Source of the DNA: Bolinopsis microptera
Taxonomy: Eukaryota; Ctenophora; Tentaculata; Lobata; Bolinopsidae
Length of the DNA stretch: 64,000 bases
Direction of reading: 5' to 3'
NCBI RefSeq assembly: GCF_026151205.1
Contig: NC_087074.1
Span: forward strand, 14,878,667 to 14,942,666
The position numbers and the translations under genes were made by a program. Below the pieces are notes generated by a model. That model worked only from the letters and a program-made list of their open reading frames with translations. It did not search any database and was not told where the DNA came from. Numbering within the stretch: the first letter of the stretch is position 1; every line of letters starts with the position of its first letter. Shown here one piece after another: positions 23,901 through 31,671 of this stretch.

Positions 23901-26900
23901 TATTGAACACCATCATTGCTGCAGAGGCACCAGGTTACTTTCAAATGCTTGTTAGGGGAAGTGAACTGTGATATCTAGCATTAAAAATTAAAACAAGGGT
24001 AACTAAAATCTACCAAATTAAATAAAATCAAGATTTAACCGGTACTTGAACGGCATAGATCATTTAGTTAACCCTTAGCTAAATGTATGGTATGATTTTA
24101 ACTGTCAAATTTTCAGCTAACGACTTCGAAAATGCCCAAGAAATAAAAGCAAACGCCTATGCACTCTTATCAACACTTGTTGAACAATCCAACATGCTCT
24201 CTGAATTCTACGACAAGGTTTGCAAGAAAACTTGAAATGTTATATGCATGCACAAATAATAACGTCTGGAAAACCCGAAAGAATTTTCTCGCTGCAGAGA
24301 ATATTGACAAACAATTATTTTATATTTTTAGGTAAGAGAGGAGCTAGACATTTACACACTCCAAAGTGAAATAAACAGCCATCTTGGATTACTGGGTACG
24401 GAGGGAGGCGAGAAGGCTCAGACAGCTGCTTTCAAGGGTTATGCCTTACTCAAGAAGATTAGTGCTTTGGAGAAGAAGGATTATGTAGGGAAGTTAGACG
24501 AGGAGATATCTCAAAAACTAAAGGTTACAAATCAACATCTAGACGAGATTTTTATTGTGAATAGCGATATCAAGCTTGCCTTAAGTAGACATAGTACGGT
24601 TAAATATGAAGTGAGCTCTTTCGATTTTTACCATCTCAAGTGGAGTATAAGAAACAACTGTTTTAAACCATGAGTGGCTTCATGATATTACAACAGGTTG
24701 GAAGCGTTGAAGTTCAATGGAAGGGACATCTGGAGAAGGTATACTATCCAATACCAAAGAGTGGCCAAGTCAGGAACAAAATACGGGAGGAACTTAAGTG
24801 GGGTATTGATAGAAAATCGAAGTTTGACAAACAACGAGATTTTCTCATCTGGAGCCAAGAGGTCAGCCTTAAATCCTATATCAGATTGATAAAGACCTGA
24901 AATTTTAATTATATGTGATTCAAATAAATTCTACGAAATTTAAAACCACCGAAAGTTAACAAATCTCTCTTTATCAGATTGTAGAAGACGTGGCTCACCA
25001 GCGTTACTTCATGTCCGTACCTTTTATCAGTTGGGTCATGGCCCATGAGATCTGGTGGGATTGGCTCGTCTTCCTCATAGCTCTTGTAGTCCAGGTATCT
25101 GGCAAGATGTGTAAATAAGATTAAACCGTGCAAGCTGCCTCAGTTCGTTTAATTATGGCGGGTTAATTTGGCGGTTTTTCGGAAAAAACCCGCCATTATT
25201 TTTACCCACCACAATATTACACGCCATGAATATGCGAATTAAGGTATATAACATTCTCTTTCAATTTAGAATAATTTAGTTACCGTATCTATGTAACATG
25301 AATATTGAATAATCCACACGAATTAACACGGAAGATTGAAGGCAATGTTTACTCAGCTGTGGCTCCTGAAAGAATGGGTGGACGTTGACTGGGTGGTTAC
25401 CCCAAACGGGATTACCCCAGACGGGGTTAGAAATGAAACTTACCTGGAGACTGTACCTCCGCATCTTGTTCAGTGTTATGATAATAAGAGAAATGGCGGA
25501 AAGGAATCCTACGTTGGGGTTTGTCCTTCGGAGGGCTTCTACTTCACGATAGTGTGTTTAGGTAAGGTGATGTTTGTGGGAGAGCTAATATAGCAGAGAT
25601 TGTTACGGAGTAAGAACAGTGTCTTATAGCCATTTTACTATCTTGAACTTTTAAATGAAATAATATAGAAGGATCCGACAGCAAATATTGGCCGAAAAAC
25701 CTAACTTCGGATTTGGATAAGAGTCGCTGTCGGACAAGACTCGCCCAATCATTTATTTCAGATTGAAAAATGTTAAATAACTAAGAAAATCAAACCTGAT
25801 CCCACCCAGGAACCGTACATTTGTTTGCCTGCATATTCCTAACCTTAAGCTACGTACTCTCCAACTACCACAGAATCTCGCTCAAGTTTAACCCAAACAA
25901 AAGGATGAATATCCAGTGGCATTCCTTCTACCACTTTTACCTACTTGCACTTCTTATCTGCAGTTGTTTAGGCATATGGTAAATATACTTTCCATTTATT
26001 GCATTTTTAATGTAACTTTCAAATTGAGAATTAATATAGTTATAACATTATTCTGTTGTTTATCTAAAGCTGAACTATTACTAATTTCAGGTCAGATGGT
26101 ATTGCGTACTGTTTCCACTTGTTCCACATTGCTACTCTGTTTGACTTACTCGGAAGGGTCATTCGTGGAGCAACCACCCATGCCGACCAGCTTTTGGTAT
26201 CTAAAATATTACTTACTTGAGTACCATAATTTACTAATTTTAATTTTACAATTTAAAAGTACACAATCAATTTCAAATTTTAAAGAAAACATATTCTAAT
26301 ACTGCGCAACGAAATGTAACTACATTCCCGCTGCACTTTCCCCAAGCACACACTGCACATGCACCACACAGCTTTCTAAAGCACTCAAGCTTCAGCGCTA
26401 AATCCTATTTCAGTTCTGCTTTCCTTTTGCGATTTTTGTCACGTATGCATATGCCGTTCTATACACGGTAACAGTGCGGGACATCTTTGATGAAGAGGAG
26501 ATGGAGTATTGCACCACCACATTCCAATGCTTGATAACAGTGCTGCACAAATCCCTCCAGCCGGCCGGGGGAGGCCACAACTATAGGTTGGTGCTGCACT
26601 GCTGATCTCCCCTTCTCTCTTCTAATCACCTTTACCCTGTATCTTTCAGGTGTGCGTTCCTTTCGCAGCCATTATTGCCTACATTTACGCCATTATATAC
26701 TTTGGTGCCTTCCGGAAAATGTTTGACAATACAAAAATGGAGTATTGCGATACACTAGGTCGTTGTCTTGTTACAGTGCTGAAGAACTCGTTGCGACCTT
26801 CGGCAGGCGGTCATAACTATAGGTACTAAACCAAGCATAGCCAAACTGCACCAAGCTATAACTAAATGTACTGTAGATCCGGGTGCTGGTTGGGAGGGGA

Positions 26901-29662
26901 AACTTGGTTACCACGGTTACCACGGTTTTGCTCTGACACGTGACAGGTATTAACCAATCAAAACACAAGATCACTGTCACGTGTCAAAACAAATATAGTT
27001 CACCTTCCCGCCAGTATTTAGATTTATACGAAGCATAGCCTAACTGTACCTAGCTATAGCTGTTGTAGTATTTCAAAGAATGATATATGTTGTTACGTAG
27101 CATTTGTGGGAAAATACGTTTTTAATGGATGCTGTTTAATGTTTAATGTTTAATGTTTATGCCATAAATTATTATTTATGGGCTTGTTATGTATGTGAAT
27201 GTTTGTTGTTATCTCGTGGGATGTAAAGCCAATGAAAGCAAATAAATTAACGTCGCTGAAATTATGATTATTATATGGATTACCATTAAATTAATTTTTG
27301 TTTAAATGTATTTTCAACAATTGAGGATAGAAGGTATCATGATATGATCTTCAACGATAGTATCTTCTAAGTTTATCATTTTAGTCACACAACAAACATT
27401 TCAGTTGGAAAGACAGGAAGACATTTGATGACCTTTGGATGCGTTTACTAATAGACGCCAGCTTTTGGATCCTATTCACTGTTATTGGTCTTAACGTGGT
27501 GACCAGTTTGATCTTGGACGGGTTTCGTCAGCTAAAGGTCTGTCAATTATTCATGTCAAAGCTAAACCGTTGCCTAATGTGTTGCAAATTTATGAGAATG
27601 AAAACTTCTTGTGCGGTGAAGAACTTGTCAGTACCGTATAAATATTAAATACCTCTCAATTTGTCCTCTGCCTAATACGTTTCCTGACATATTTACTGAA
27701 AATCCTCAAATAATTCCACGAAGGTTCTATTTATAGTGGCGGTTCTATTTATATAGTTCAGTTTGACAGAAACTAAACAGGGAACCTTTAAAAATACCAA
27801 ATGAGGGAATAAATCTGTTTATCACATACTATTTACGGGAACTAACGACACATTGTGCTCAGACAGAATTGCCTCTTTATTCTTTAAACTGAACGACTAA
27901 AATGACCAAGCACACCTTTTATCGCATTGAATCACCTCACCGACACTTCTGACATCATACTGTTCCTGCAAGGCGAAGCAGCAAAGGGTGCGGCCAGGCT
28001 ACAAGCTTATGGCAGCCTCACTCTTGAAACTATCGCCTTCAGGAAGGGAACTATCAAAAATCATACCACTATCAACAAACAATTCATGGCAGACCTCATT
28101 ATCCCACCTAGAGCAACGAGAGACCTAACAACACCAACCATGATGCTGGGACGGCACTTCACCGTCACAACAAAAAGCAGATGAGCTGGCCAAGCTTGGT
28201 ACAACCAGTGAATCCACTTTGAAGTGTCCAATTCCACAATCCTACATCAAGCGTCAAATCGACAACAAAGTCAACAGACTGAATCAGGAAACTTGGTTAA
28301 CTGACGGTCCCAGACACACCAAACTGACAATCGGCCACAAGCATGCCAAAATCATCAAAAACCTCAACACTACACTCAGCAAAAACAGACAAGATTACAG
28401 AACTGCAGTTCACCTCATCACGGGTCACTGCGGCTTAAACAAACACCTTCACACCATTTGCAAATCAAACACCAGTGCTTGTCCTATGTGCGGCGACGGA
28501 GAGGAAACTGTCTCACACTTCCTTGGACAGTGTCCAGCTATTGCCCAAATTAGAGGTCAATATTTCCAGGACTACTACCTCTCTGTCAATGACATATTCG
28601 ACAACCAACACATCACCACAATTGTCAATTTCGCAAACCGCACCAAACGCTTAATTGTGCCGGAAGAGCTGGATCAGACCGGGGTGACTTAAAGTATTAT
28701 CTCATATGCTGTCTCGTCTCGTTTTACTTTTCCAAACCCAGCTGGCATTTAAGCGTATCATTTTGACTCATATATCATCTTACACCATCCTCCACCAATC
28801 ACTCTGATTTCACCGGCAACCTTCCCCAAGGTTGCCACACCCCAGAGGTAGGCAGAGCATCTCAATGCTATCCTCTCGTGGGCTATCTTGGCCCAGCCTC
28901 TCTTAAAAAAAAATATATATATTTACTGAAAATCCTCAAATAATTCCACGAAGGTTCTATTTATAGTGGCGGTTCTATTTATATAGTTCAGTTTGACAGA
29001 AACTAAACAGGGAACCTTTAAAAATACCAAATGAGGGAATAAATCTGTTTATCACATACTATTTACGGGAACTAACGACACATTGTGCTCAGACAGAATT
29101 GCCTCTTTATTCTTTAAACTGAACGACTAAAATGACTCCAGGCTGAGCGAGAACGAGCGCTAAAAGACATGACTACCTTGTGTACAATTTGTGGCCTCTC
29201 TAAAGATTCTCTCACTACACGTGGTGTGTCCTGGTCCAATCACGTGGAGAGGGAACACAATATCTGGTCCTATGTTACCTTCTTTTACTACCTCCAAGAG
29301 CACGATGGTCGATTTTCTGCCGTGGAAAATGAGGTTTGTTTGAACTCCGAACTCTAATCTCTGAACGAGAAAGTCCATATGTTTGGACCTGATTTTCAGT
29401 TTCACTTCCAACGTACTAATTGTACTTTCAATCACGCTTGTTAAGTTGGAAGTGGAATAATAGTACTTTTCCTCCATGATGGTTTCTAGAGTTAATACAC
29501 GTCAGACATAATCATAATACCAAAAGAGAATCAAAATTAAGCTACTTTTATAACTCAACAAATATTCAGGTCCTGAAAAAGTTCCAAAAAGCGGATCCCT
29601 CTTTCTTGCCCGCAGGCCGCTGCATATCAATCGACACCAAGATCGATCTGGAAAAGAAGTGA
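8726..29662 (+). CDS. IP3-receptor-family intracellular Ca2+ release channel
   Basis: Complete multi-exon gene for a tetrameric ER Ca2+ channel of the ITPR/RyR superfamily, about 2,470 aa against about 2,700 for vertebrate ITPRs. Exons: 8726-8922, 10568-12395, 12584-12790, 12963-13054, 13190-13291, 13492-13944, 14111-14269, 14457-14703, 14846-15035, about 15135-15348, 15528-15698, 16500-16590, 16720-16848, 18609-18746, 18986-19033, 19307-19432, 19616-19837, 19946-20113, 20228-20368, 20527-20670, 20782-20847, 21585-21727, 22481-22557, 23454-23608, 23663-23933, 24117-24217, 24332-24523, 24697-24861, 24978-25094, 25357-25561, 25810-25978, 26091-26196, then 26414-26586 or 26650-26822, then 27405-27537, 29142-29333, 29570-29662. 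All junctions keep frame with GT-AG except the exon 9/10 acceptor, which is unclear. Domain order is N-terminal beta-trefoil, MIR, RIH repeats, RIH-associated helices, six-TM channel, C-terminal CxxC/HxxxxH linker. Several weakly conserved helical exons could have slightly different boundaries. Family confidence is high; gating ligand is not established. Confidence 0.93.
9018..10507 (-). mobile_element. 5'-truncated RLE-type non-LTR retrotransposon
   Basis: The insert lies antisense to the channel gene. It contains the C-terminal coding part of an endonuclease-bearing retrotransposon followed by about 0.7 kb of 3' UTR (9018-9703). The direct repeat aactaattatca flanks it at 9005-9016 (adjoining the 3' end) and 10508-10519 (5' truncation point), as expected for a target-site duplication from target-primed reverse transcription. 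The 3' UTR is homologous to 56716-57108 in this window, so the family has at least two copies here. No polyA tail is evident. Confidence 0.75.
9704..10477 (-). pseudogene. C-terminal fragment of retrotransposon: CCHC + restriction-like endonuclease
   Basis: A 257-codon open frame, the 3' remnant of a larger ORF whose reverse transcriptase is lost by 5' truncation. The segment CKLCEERMGTIQHILAGC fits the C-x2-C-x8-H-x4-C zinc knuckle placed just before the endonuclease in R2/NeSL/Dong/Hero-type elements. Downstream RPDLVIFS and WELTVPSEER fit the RPD...E/D PD-(D/E)XK nuclease core that nicks target DNA. The frame has no internal stop, which suggests a fairly young copy. The first in-frame ATG is not a real start, because the family's ORF begins far upstream. 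Assignment to a particular RLE clade is not possible from this fragment. Confidence 0.8.
10568..12395 (+). CDS. channel exon 2: MIR domain and first RIH region
   Basis: A giant 1.83-kb exon covering about residues 66-675. It starts with a charged helix, then GRVVRYDHVIQLFHLYS, the ITPR beta-trefoil/MIR signature, with a second MIR-like element at GGDLVQFYNKNLNLFLAAD. From about residue 350 it becomes helical (RIH). The RTTGR-type loop that binds IP3 phosphates in vertebrates is replaced by a LKKPASG-like stretch after this MIR repeat, and a SQQDYRKNQE-type basic helix is not recognisable. These comparisons are from memory. It ends with a complete codon before gtaagg. Confidence 0.88.
12584..15348 (+). 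CDS. channel exons 3-10: RIH solenoid part
   Basis: Eight short exons joined in frame: 12584-12790, 12963-13054, 13190-13291, 13492-13944, 14111-14269, 14457-14703, 14846-15035 and about 15135-15348. They encode helical segments (for example NSVIMLVEYMFRKEDLD, VLPIMTLTEAVSTTL) as expected for the ITPR modulatory armadillo-like solenoid. Junctions rebuild codons correctly, often Arg across AG|G or AG|A. Exon 9 ends one base into a codon, but no AG lies at the right phase before the exon 10 frame (FKIVEKLITLFKNK), and an in-frame TGA sits at 15131. The exon 9/10 junction therefore needs transcript evidence. Confidence 0.75.
15528..21727 (+). CDS. channel exons 11-22: central modulatory region
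   Basis: Twelve exons: 15528-15698, 16500-16590, 16720-16848, 18609-18746, 18986-19033, 19307-19432, 19616-19837, 19946-20113, 20228-20368, 20527-20670, 20782-20847, 21585-21727. They join without stops. Sequence is helical and only weakly recognisable (RGWQGLYFTHMISLMACCVV, NVLGDLGTQ, FGKFVSPFLHQMLWTLLFEA). This central part varies most among ITPR homologues. A charged, flexible stretch (20228-20300, rich in Glu and Lys) probably forms a surface loop and may be a regulatory site. Exons 15 (48 nt) and 21 (66 nt) are very short and could be alternatively spliced, since both start and end in phase 0. Confidence 0.72.
17546..17664. mobile_element. MITE-like palindromic element, family with gacacgtgac core
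   Basis: Ends are gggaggtg and its complement cacctccc, with inner inverted repeats cgacacgtgac and gtcacgtgt and an ATATTT/AAATAT segment in each arm. A second family member lies at 26892-27009 in intron 34 of the same gene, so the sequence is dispersed and mobile. It has no coding capacity, and no clear target duplication was identified. Confidence 0.65.
17737..18036. mobile_element. MITE with actaccttatcgg termini
   Basis: About 30-bp terminal inverted repeats: the left end reads actaccttatcggtcataa and the right end is its near-perfect complement. Inside the right end, gtccgtg recurs three times. A 19-21 bp sequence ending ggtcgtgaaacta lies just left of the element (17721-17739) and again 9 bp to the right (18045-18065), suggesting a duplication linked to insertion. 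No ORF. The termini resemble those of the element at 40111-40693 (taccttacaagac). Confidence 0.65.
20861..20925. repeat. cluster of GCTAATTAGC-type palindromes
   Basis: Intron 21 of the channel gene contains four imperfect copies of gctaattagcata within about 65 bp, including the perfect palindrome tatgctaattagcata. TAATTA is the core homeodomain site and ATGCTAAT resembles a POU octamer. Whether this is an intronic regulatory element or a simple repeat cannot be decided from sequence. Confidence 0.5.
22481..24861 (+). CDS. channel exons 23-28: RIH-associated domain
   Basis: Exons 22481-22557, 23454-23608, 23663-23933, 24117-24217, 24332-24523 and 24697-24861. The stretch LNHNTQLTPIIQNYLRLQ parallels the ITPR RIH-associated segment with ENHNRDLQNFLR, and EIKANAYALLSTLVEQ parallels its LELKNNASKLLLAIMES helix. 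Exon 28 begins VGSVEVQWKGHLEKVYYPIP, matching the ITPR linker (IEIVR...EQIVFPIP) just before S1. The intron between exons 24 and 25 is only 54 nt, the shortest in the gene. All phases are consistent. Confidence 0.85.
24978..26196 (+). CDS. channel exons 29-32: S1-S4 membrane segments
   Basis: Exons 24978-25094, 25357-25561, 25810-25978 and 26091-26196. S1 is near IWWDWLVFLIALVVQ. A luminal loop with several Cys follows in exon 30, then a hydrophobic run FYFTIVCLG continuing into VHLFACIFLTLSYVL. Next come FYHFYLLALLICSCLGIW and the S4/linker FHLFHIATLFDLLGRVIRG, which matches the ITPR S4-S5 region (LLFDLVYREETLLNVIKSV). Exon 32 ends in phase 0, which fits both alternative pore exons. Confidence 0.87.
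26414..26586 (+). CDS. channel exon 33 (pore variant A): S5, pore helix, filter
   Basis: A 173-nt exon in phase 0 in, phase 2 out. It encodes S5 (FCFPFAIFVTYAYAVLY), a short acidic luminal linker (VRDIFDEEEMEYC, net about -5), the pore helix (QCLITVLHKSL) and the filter region QPAGGGHNY. ITPRs and RyRs have GGGVGD or GGGIGD here, so the triple Gly is kept but the following Gly-Asp is not. The last codon is completed by exon 35 (AG|T, Ser). It is paralogous to the next exon, and splicing both in series shifts the frame to a TAG in the second exon, so the two should be mutually exclusive. Confidence 0.88.
26650..26822 (+). CDS. channel exon 34 (pore variant B): alternative S5, pore helix, filter
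   Basis: Also exactly 173 nt with the same phases as exon 33, starting 63 nt after it. S5 is VCVPFAAIIAYIYAIIY, the luminal linker FRKMFDNTKMEYC is net about +1, the pore helix is RCLVTVLKNSL and the filter region is RPSAGGHNY. About 30 of 58 residues equal exon 33. The first filter Gly is Ala here. Good acceptor (tttcag) and donor (AG|gtacta) are present, and there are no in-frame stops, so this is a maintained exon rather than a dead copy. Confidence 0.87.
26892..27009. mobile_element. second MITE-like palindromic element of the gacacgtgac family
   Basis: Arms gggagggg/ccttccc, inner repeats tgacacgtgac and gtcacgtgtc, same architecture as 17546-17664. It sits in intron 34, right after the alternative pore exons. 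Diverged flanking repeats containing aagcatagcc and agctata lie at about 26832-26862 and 27032-27062. An internal ggttaccac dimer is specific to this copy. Confidence 0.6.
27405..29662 (+). CDS. channel exons 35-37: S6 and C-terminal zinc linker
   Basis: Exons 27405-27537, 29142-29333 and 29570-29662. Exon 35 encodes S6 (WILFTVIGLNVVTSLILDGF), where ITPRs have VIIIVLNLIFGVIIDTF. Exon 36 contains CTICGLSKDS and HVEREHNIWSYV, matching the conserved ITPR/RyR C-terminal CxxC...HxxxxH zinc site (CFICG...HIKEEHNMWHY). Exon 37 supplies a short tail ending EKK and a TGA at 29660. The tail is shorter than the coiled-coil tail of vertebrate ITPRs. No canonical AATAAA was found close downstream. Confidence 0.9.
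27689..27906. repeat. 218-bp direct repeat, left copy (target-site duplication)
   Basis: Identical over all 218 bp to 28919-29136. The two copies bracket a retrotransposon fragment exactly, so they are best explained as an unusually long target-site duplication. The copy reproduces the pyrimidine-rich tract upstream of channel exon 36 but not its acceptor AG. Confidence 0.9.
27907..28918 (+). mobile_element. 5'-truncated LINE fragment with RNase H tail (I/Jockey-like group)
   Basis: A 1,012-bp insertion in intron 35, sense to the channel gene. It holds two frame-shifted coding remnants and about 0.23 kb of 3' UTR ending in an A-rich tail that runs into an AT run. The tail region (agcatctcaatgctatcc, ctcgtgggc) is homologous to 48895-48995, so the family is dispersed. 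The 5' end is truncated within the region between reverse transcriptase and RNase H. Confidence 0.85.
27927..28692 (+). pseudogene. remnant of LINE polyprotein: RT-RNase H connection, RNase H tail, zinc finger
   Basis: The first frame (from about 27927) contains FLQGEAAKGAARLQAYG, typical of the segment between RT and RNase H in I-group LINEs. It ends at a stop near 28182. In another frame, ADELAKLG is the end of RNase H, followed from 28219 by a C-terminal domain with GHCGLNKHL and ACPMCGDGEETVSHFLGQC, a C-x2-C...H-x4-C zinc finger found at the end of these proteins. The catalytic RNase H core is missing, so there is an internal deletion plus a frameshift. The fragment is non-functional. Confidence 0.8.
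28919..29136. repeat. 218-bp direct repeat, right copy (target-site duplication)
   Basis: Perfect copy of 27689-27906. It ends five bases before channel exon 36 (29142). Because the duplication carries the original sequence upstream of the acceptor, the exon keeps its pyrimidine tract and branch region despite the insertion. Confidence 0.9.
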
Positions 29663-30263
29663 TCAGGGGTTGAAAAACATCGATTGTCCGAAAATGAAAG
29701 GTATATGCCCAACACGTCGTTTAAGAAGAAAGTCAAAGCTATAAAGTAGATAAGCTGTCAAGATAAACTTGTTAAGTTGCCTACAGTAGAGATTGATGTG
29801 AAATCAGAAAAGGTGGCGAATAAGAACGATAGAAATGAGGAAATTGTGCCAGCTTATGCTTTAACACAGGGATAGTTATTTTATATACAGATTGGAGCAT
29901 GAATTATGTGCTTGATTGAGGTTTATTTGCCGTATTTCATGGGAATGCGATGTTGTTGTGAATTTTCATTTATCATATCATTTCAATTTAGTTAGAATGG
30001 ACAGAATTGTTAATTTTTGAAAACTCTAATTATCAATTTAAAGAAAGAAGGTGGTTAGGAAACAAATATGGAATATATCAAGGAGGTTGATATAGATCGT
30101 CAGTATGGAAAGATTATTATCTTCGCAAACACGTGATATTACAATGAGGGACAGTGACAACTCGATTTACACCCACGTCCAACTACTTTTACATTCGAAT
30201 AATAATTGGAAAAAAGTTGAAGGGTCATTCAACAAATTACGTGCTTTCTGCCTGTAGCATAAA

Positions 30264-30320
30264 TAATGTAGCATGTACAGTGTACAATGCACAGTGTACA
30301 GTTTACAATGTACAGTGTAC
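30264..30320. repeat. short TGTACA-type repeat cluster
   Basis: About 57 bp containing several overlapping copies of tgtacagtgtaca and related dyads. It lies in the intergenic gap between the convergent channel and GPCR genes. Function unknown. Confidence 0.6.
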
Positions 30321-30372
30321 ATGCTTATAAATTAGACGTACAACTTGCTCACAATCTTTGCCACCAAAATCC

Positions 30373-30378
30373 TTTATT
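30373..30378 (-). promoter_or_regulatory. polyadenylation signal AATAAA for the GPCR gene
   Basis: TTTATT on the plus strand reads AATAAA on the minus strand, about 57 nt after the GPCR stop codon. Position and orientation fit, but use is inferred. Confidence 0.5.
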
Positions 30379-30434
30379 TCAGTTAGTTAAAATTGACATA
30401 AATACTTCTCTGAAGAAATACTTGTTCTTTTTCA

Positions 30435-31671
30435 TTACGAACTCTGCCTGTTCAAGTGAAATGAAACCTTGTTCATTGGACTACGGTCCCTCATAAAAGT
30501 AATGATAAGGGACAACTTAGTGGGGTTACCTTTCTTATTTCTAATAGTCATCACCCTCCTGAAGCTTGTGTCCCGCAAGATGTAGATAATAGGTGTAAAC
30601 ATACAATGTACCTGAAGTAGAAACCTAAAAACAAGGTACATTTCTGGTGAAATCTTAGCGTGTAGTGGGGTAAGAGCGTAGGGAGTGGAACACACCAAGT
30701 ATCCTCCCACAATCAACAACACAGTCTGACAACTCCTCCTCACTATAGCTGAACGTTTCCCTGTCTCTCTTATCTGGAGGAGGATTATCAGGACCACTGA
30801 TGACGTCACAAGTATAATGAAGGGTAAGTACATGGACAGTATGGACTCCATGATGGAGAAGTTAGAGTCCCGGATGGTTGTGTGGACCTGAGGACCTGGT
30901 CTGTGCATGGTGTCGTTCTCAACCTCCTCCGCTATCACCACCACACACATGGACTCTGGAGGGTGAAACGAGTAGATGATTTTAGTCAAACCGAACACTT
31001 GTGGGCCGAGAAAAGCAAGCAAAACAGAGGAAACCCACGACATCACAACCTCTATCTTGATAACATTCCTGGTTACTTTTCTCTTGTATCTTGCACCGTA
31101 AATCACAACCAGACACCGGTCCAGAGCGATACAGGACAGTGTCATGTAGGAAGCGTACACGAACATGGTGGAGAGAGGTCCCACAAAGTGACAGGGGATC
31201 TCCCACATTTCCGAGAGGTCGTGGTATTTGTTAGTGTGGAGACACGTGGAGATGCCTGCTATCAGGATAACGTTGCTGACCAGTCCTACAAAGAGATCTG
31301 CTATTGCTGTGTTCATTACCAGGTAGTGGGCTTGTACTCTTTTTAACCTGAAATCGTGTATGTTTTAGCGTATTGCTTTTAACAGGATAGCAATTAGGGT
31401 CTGCTATTTTATAATTGCAGTTGTTTGATGGCTCAATGGACTTATAGAGCTATGTAACTTTGGCTTCTTTAATAAAGGCAATAAGTAACGCCTACTTAAA
31501 GTATGTAAAAAGTAGAACTGTTATTTACCGTTTGCAAGCTACAAGGACCACAATGTTGAGGAGTATAGTAACGGGAGTACAGATCACCAGGAACACCAGG
31601 GTAACTGCTCGAACTGTCTGGTGGGTCAGTATCTTCTCCGCGGACAGTGGAACGGTGTAGTTTGACACCAT
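30435..31671 (-). CDS. class A (rhodopsin-like) G-protein-coupled receptor
   Basis: Two exons on the minus strand: 31671-31529 (start ATG at 31671, TM1) and 31347-30435 (TM2 to stop), joined through an Arg codon CG|G, giving about 351 aa. TM1 is VTLVFLVICTPVTILLNIVVLV. TM2 has NTAIADLFVGL with the conserved Asp. TM3 has an extracellular Cys (EIPCHF) and ends CIALDRC instead of DRY. TM6 is LLIVGGYLVCSTPYAL without CWxP. TM7 is CMFTPIIYILRD with TPIIY in place of NPxxY. Unusual microswitches suggest altered activation. Several families (peptide or glycoprotein-hormone-like receptors) are possible, and the ligand cannot be assigned. It is convergent with the channel gene, about 770 bp away. Confidence 0.88.
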
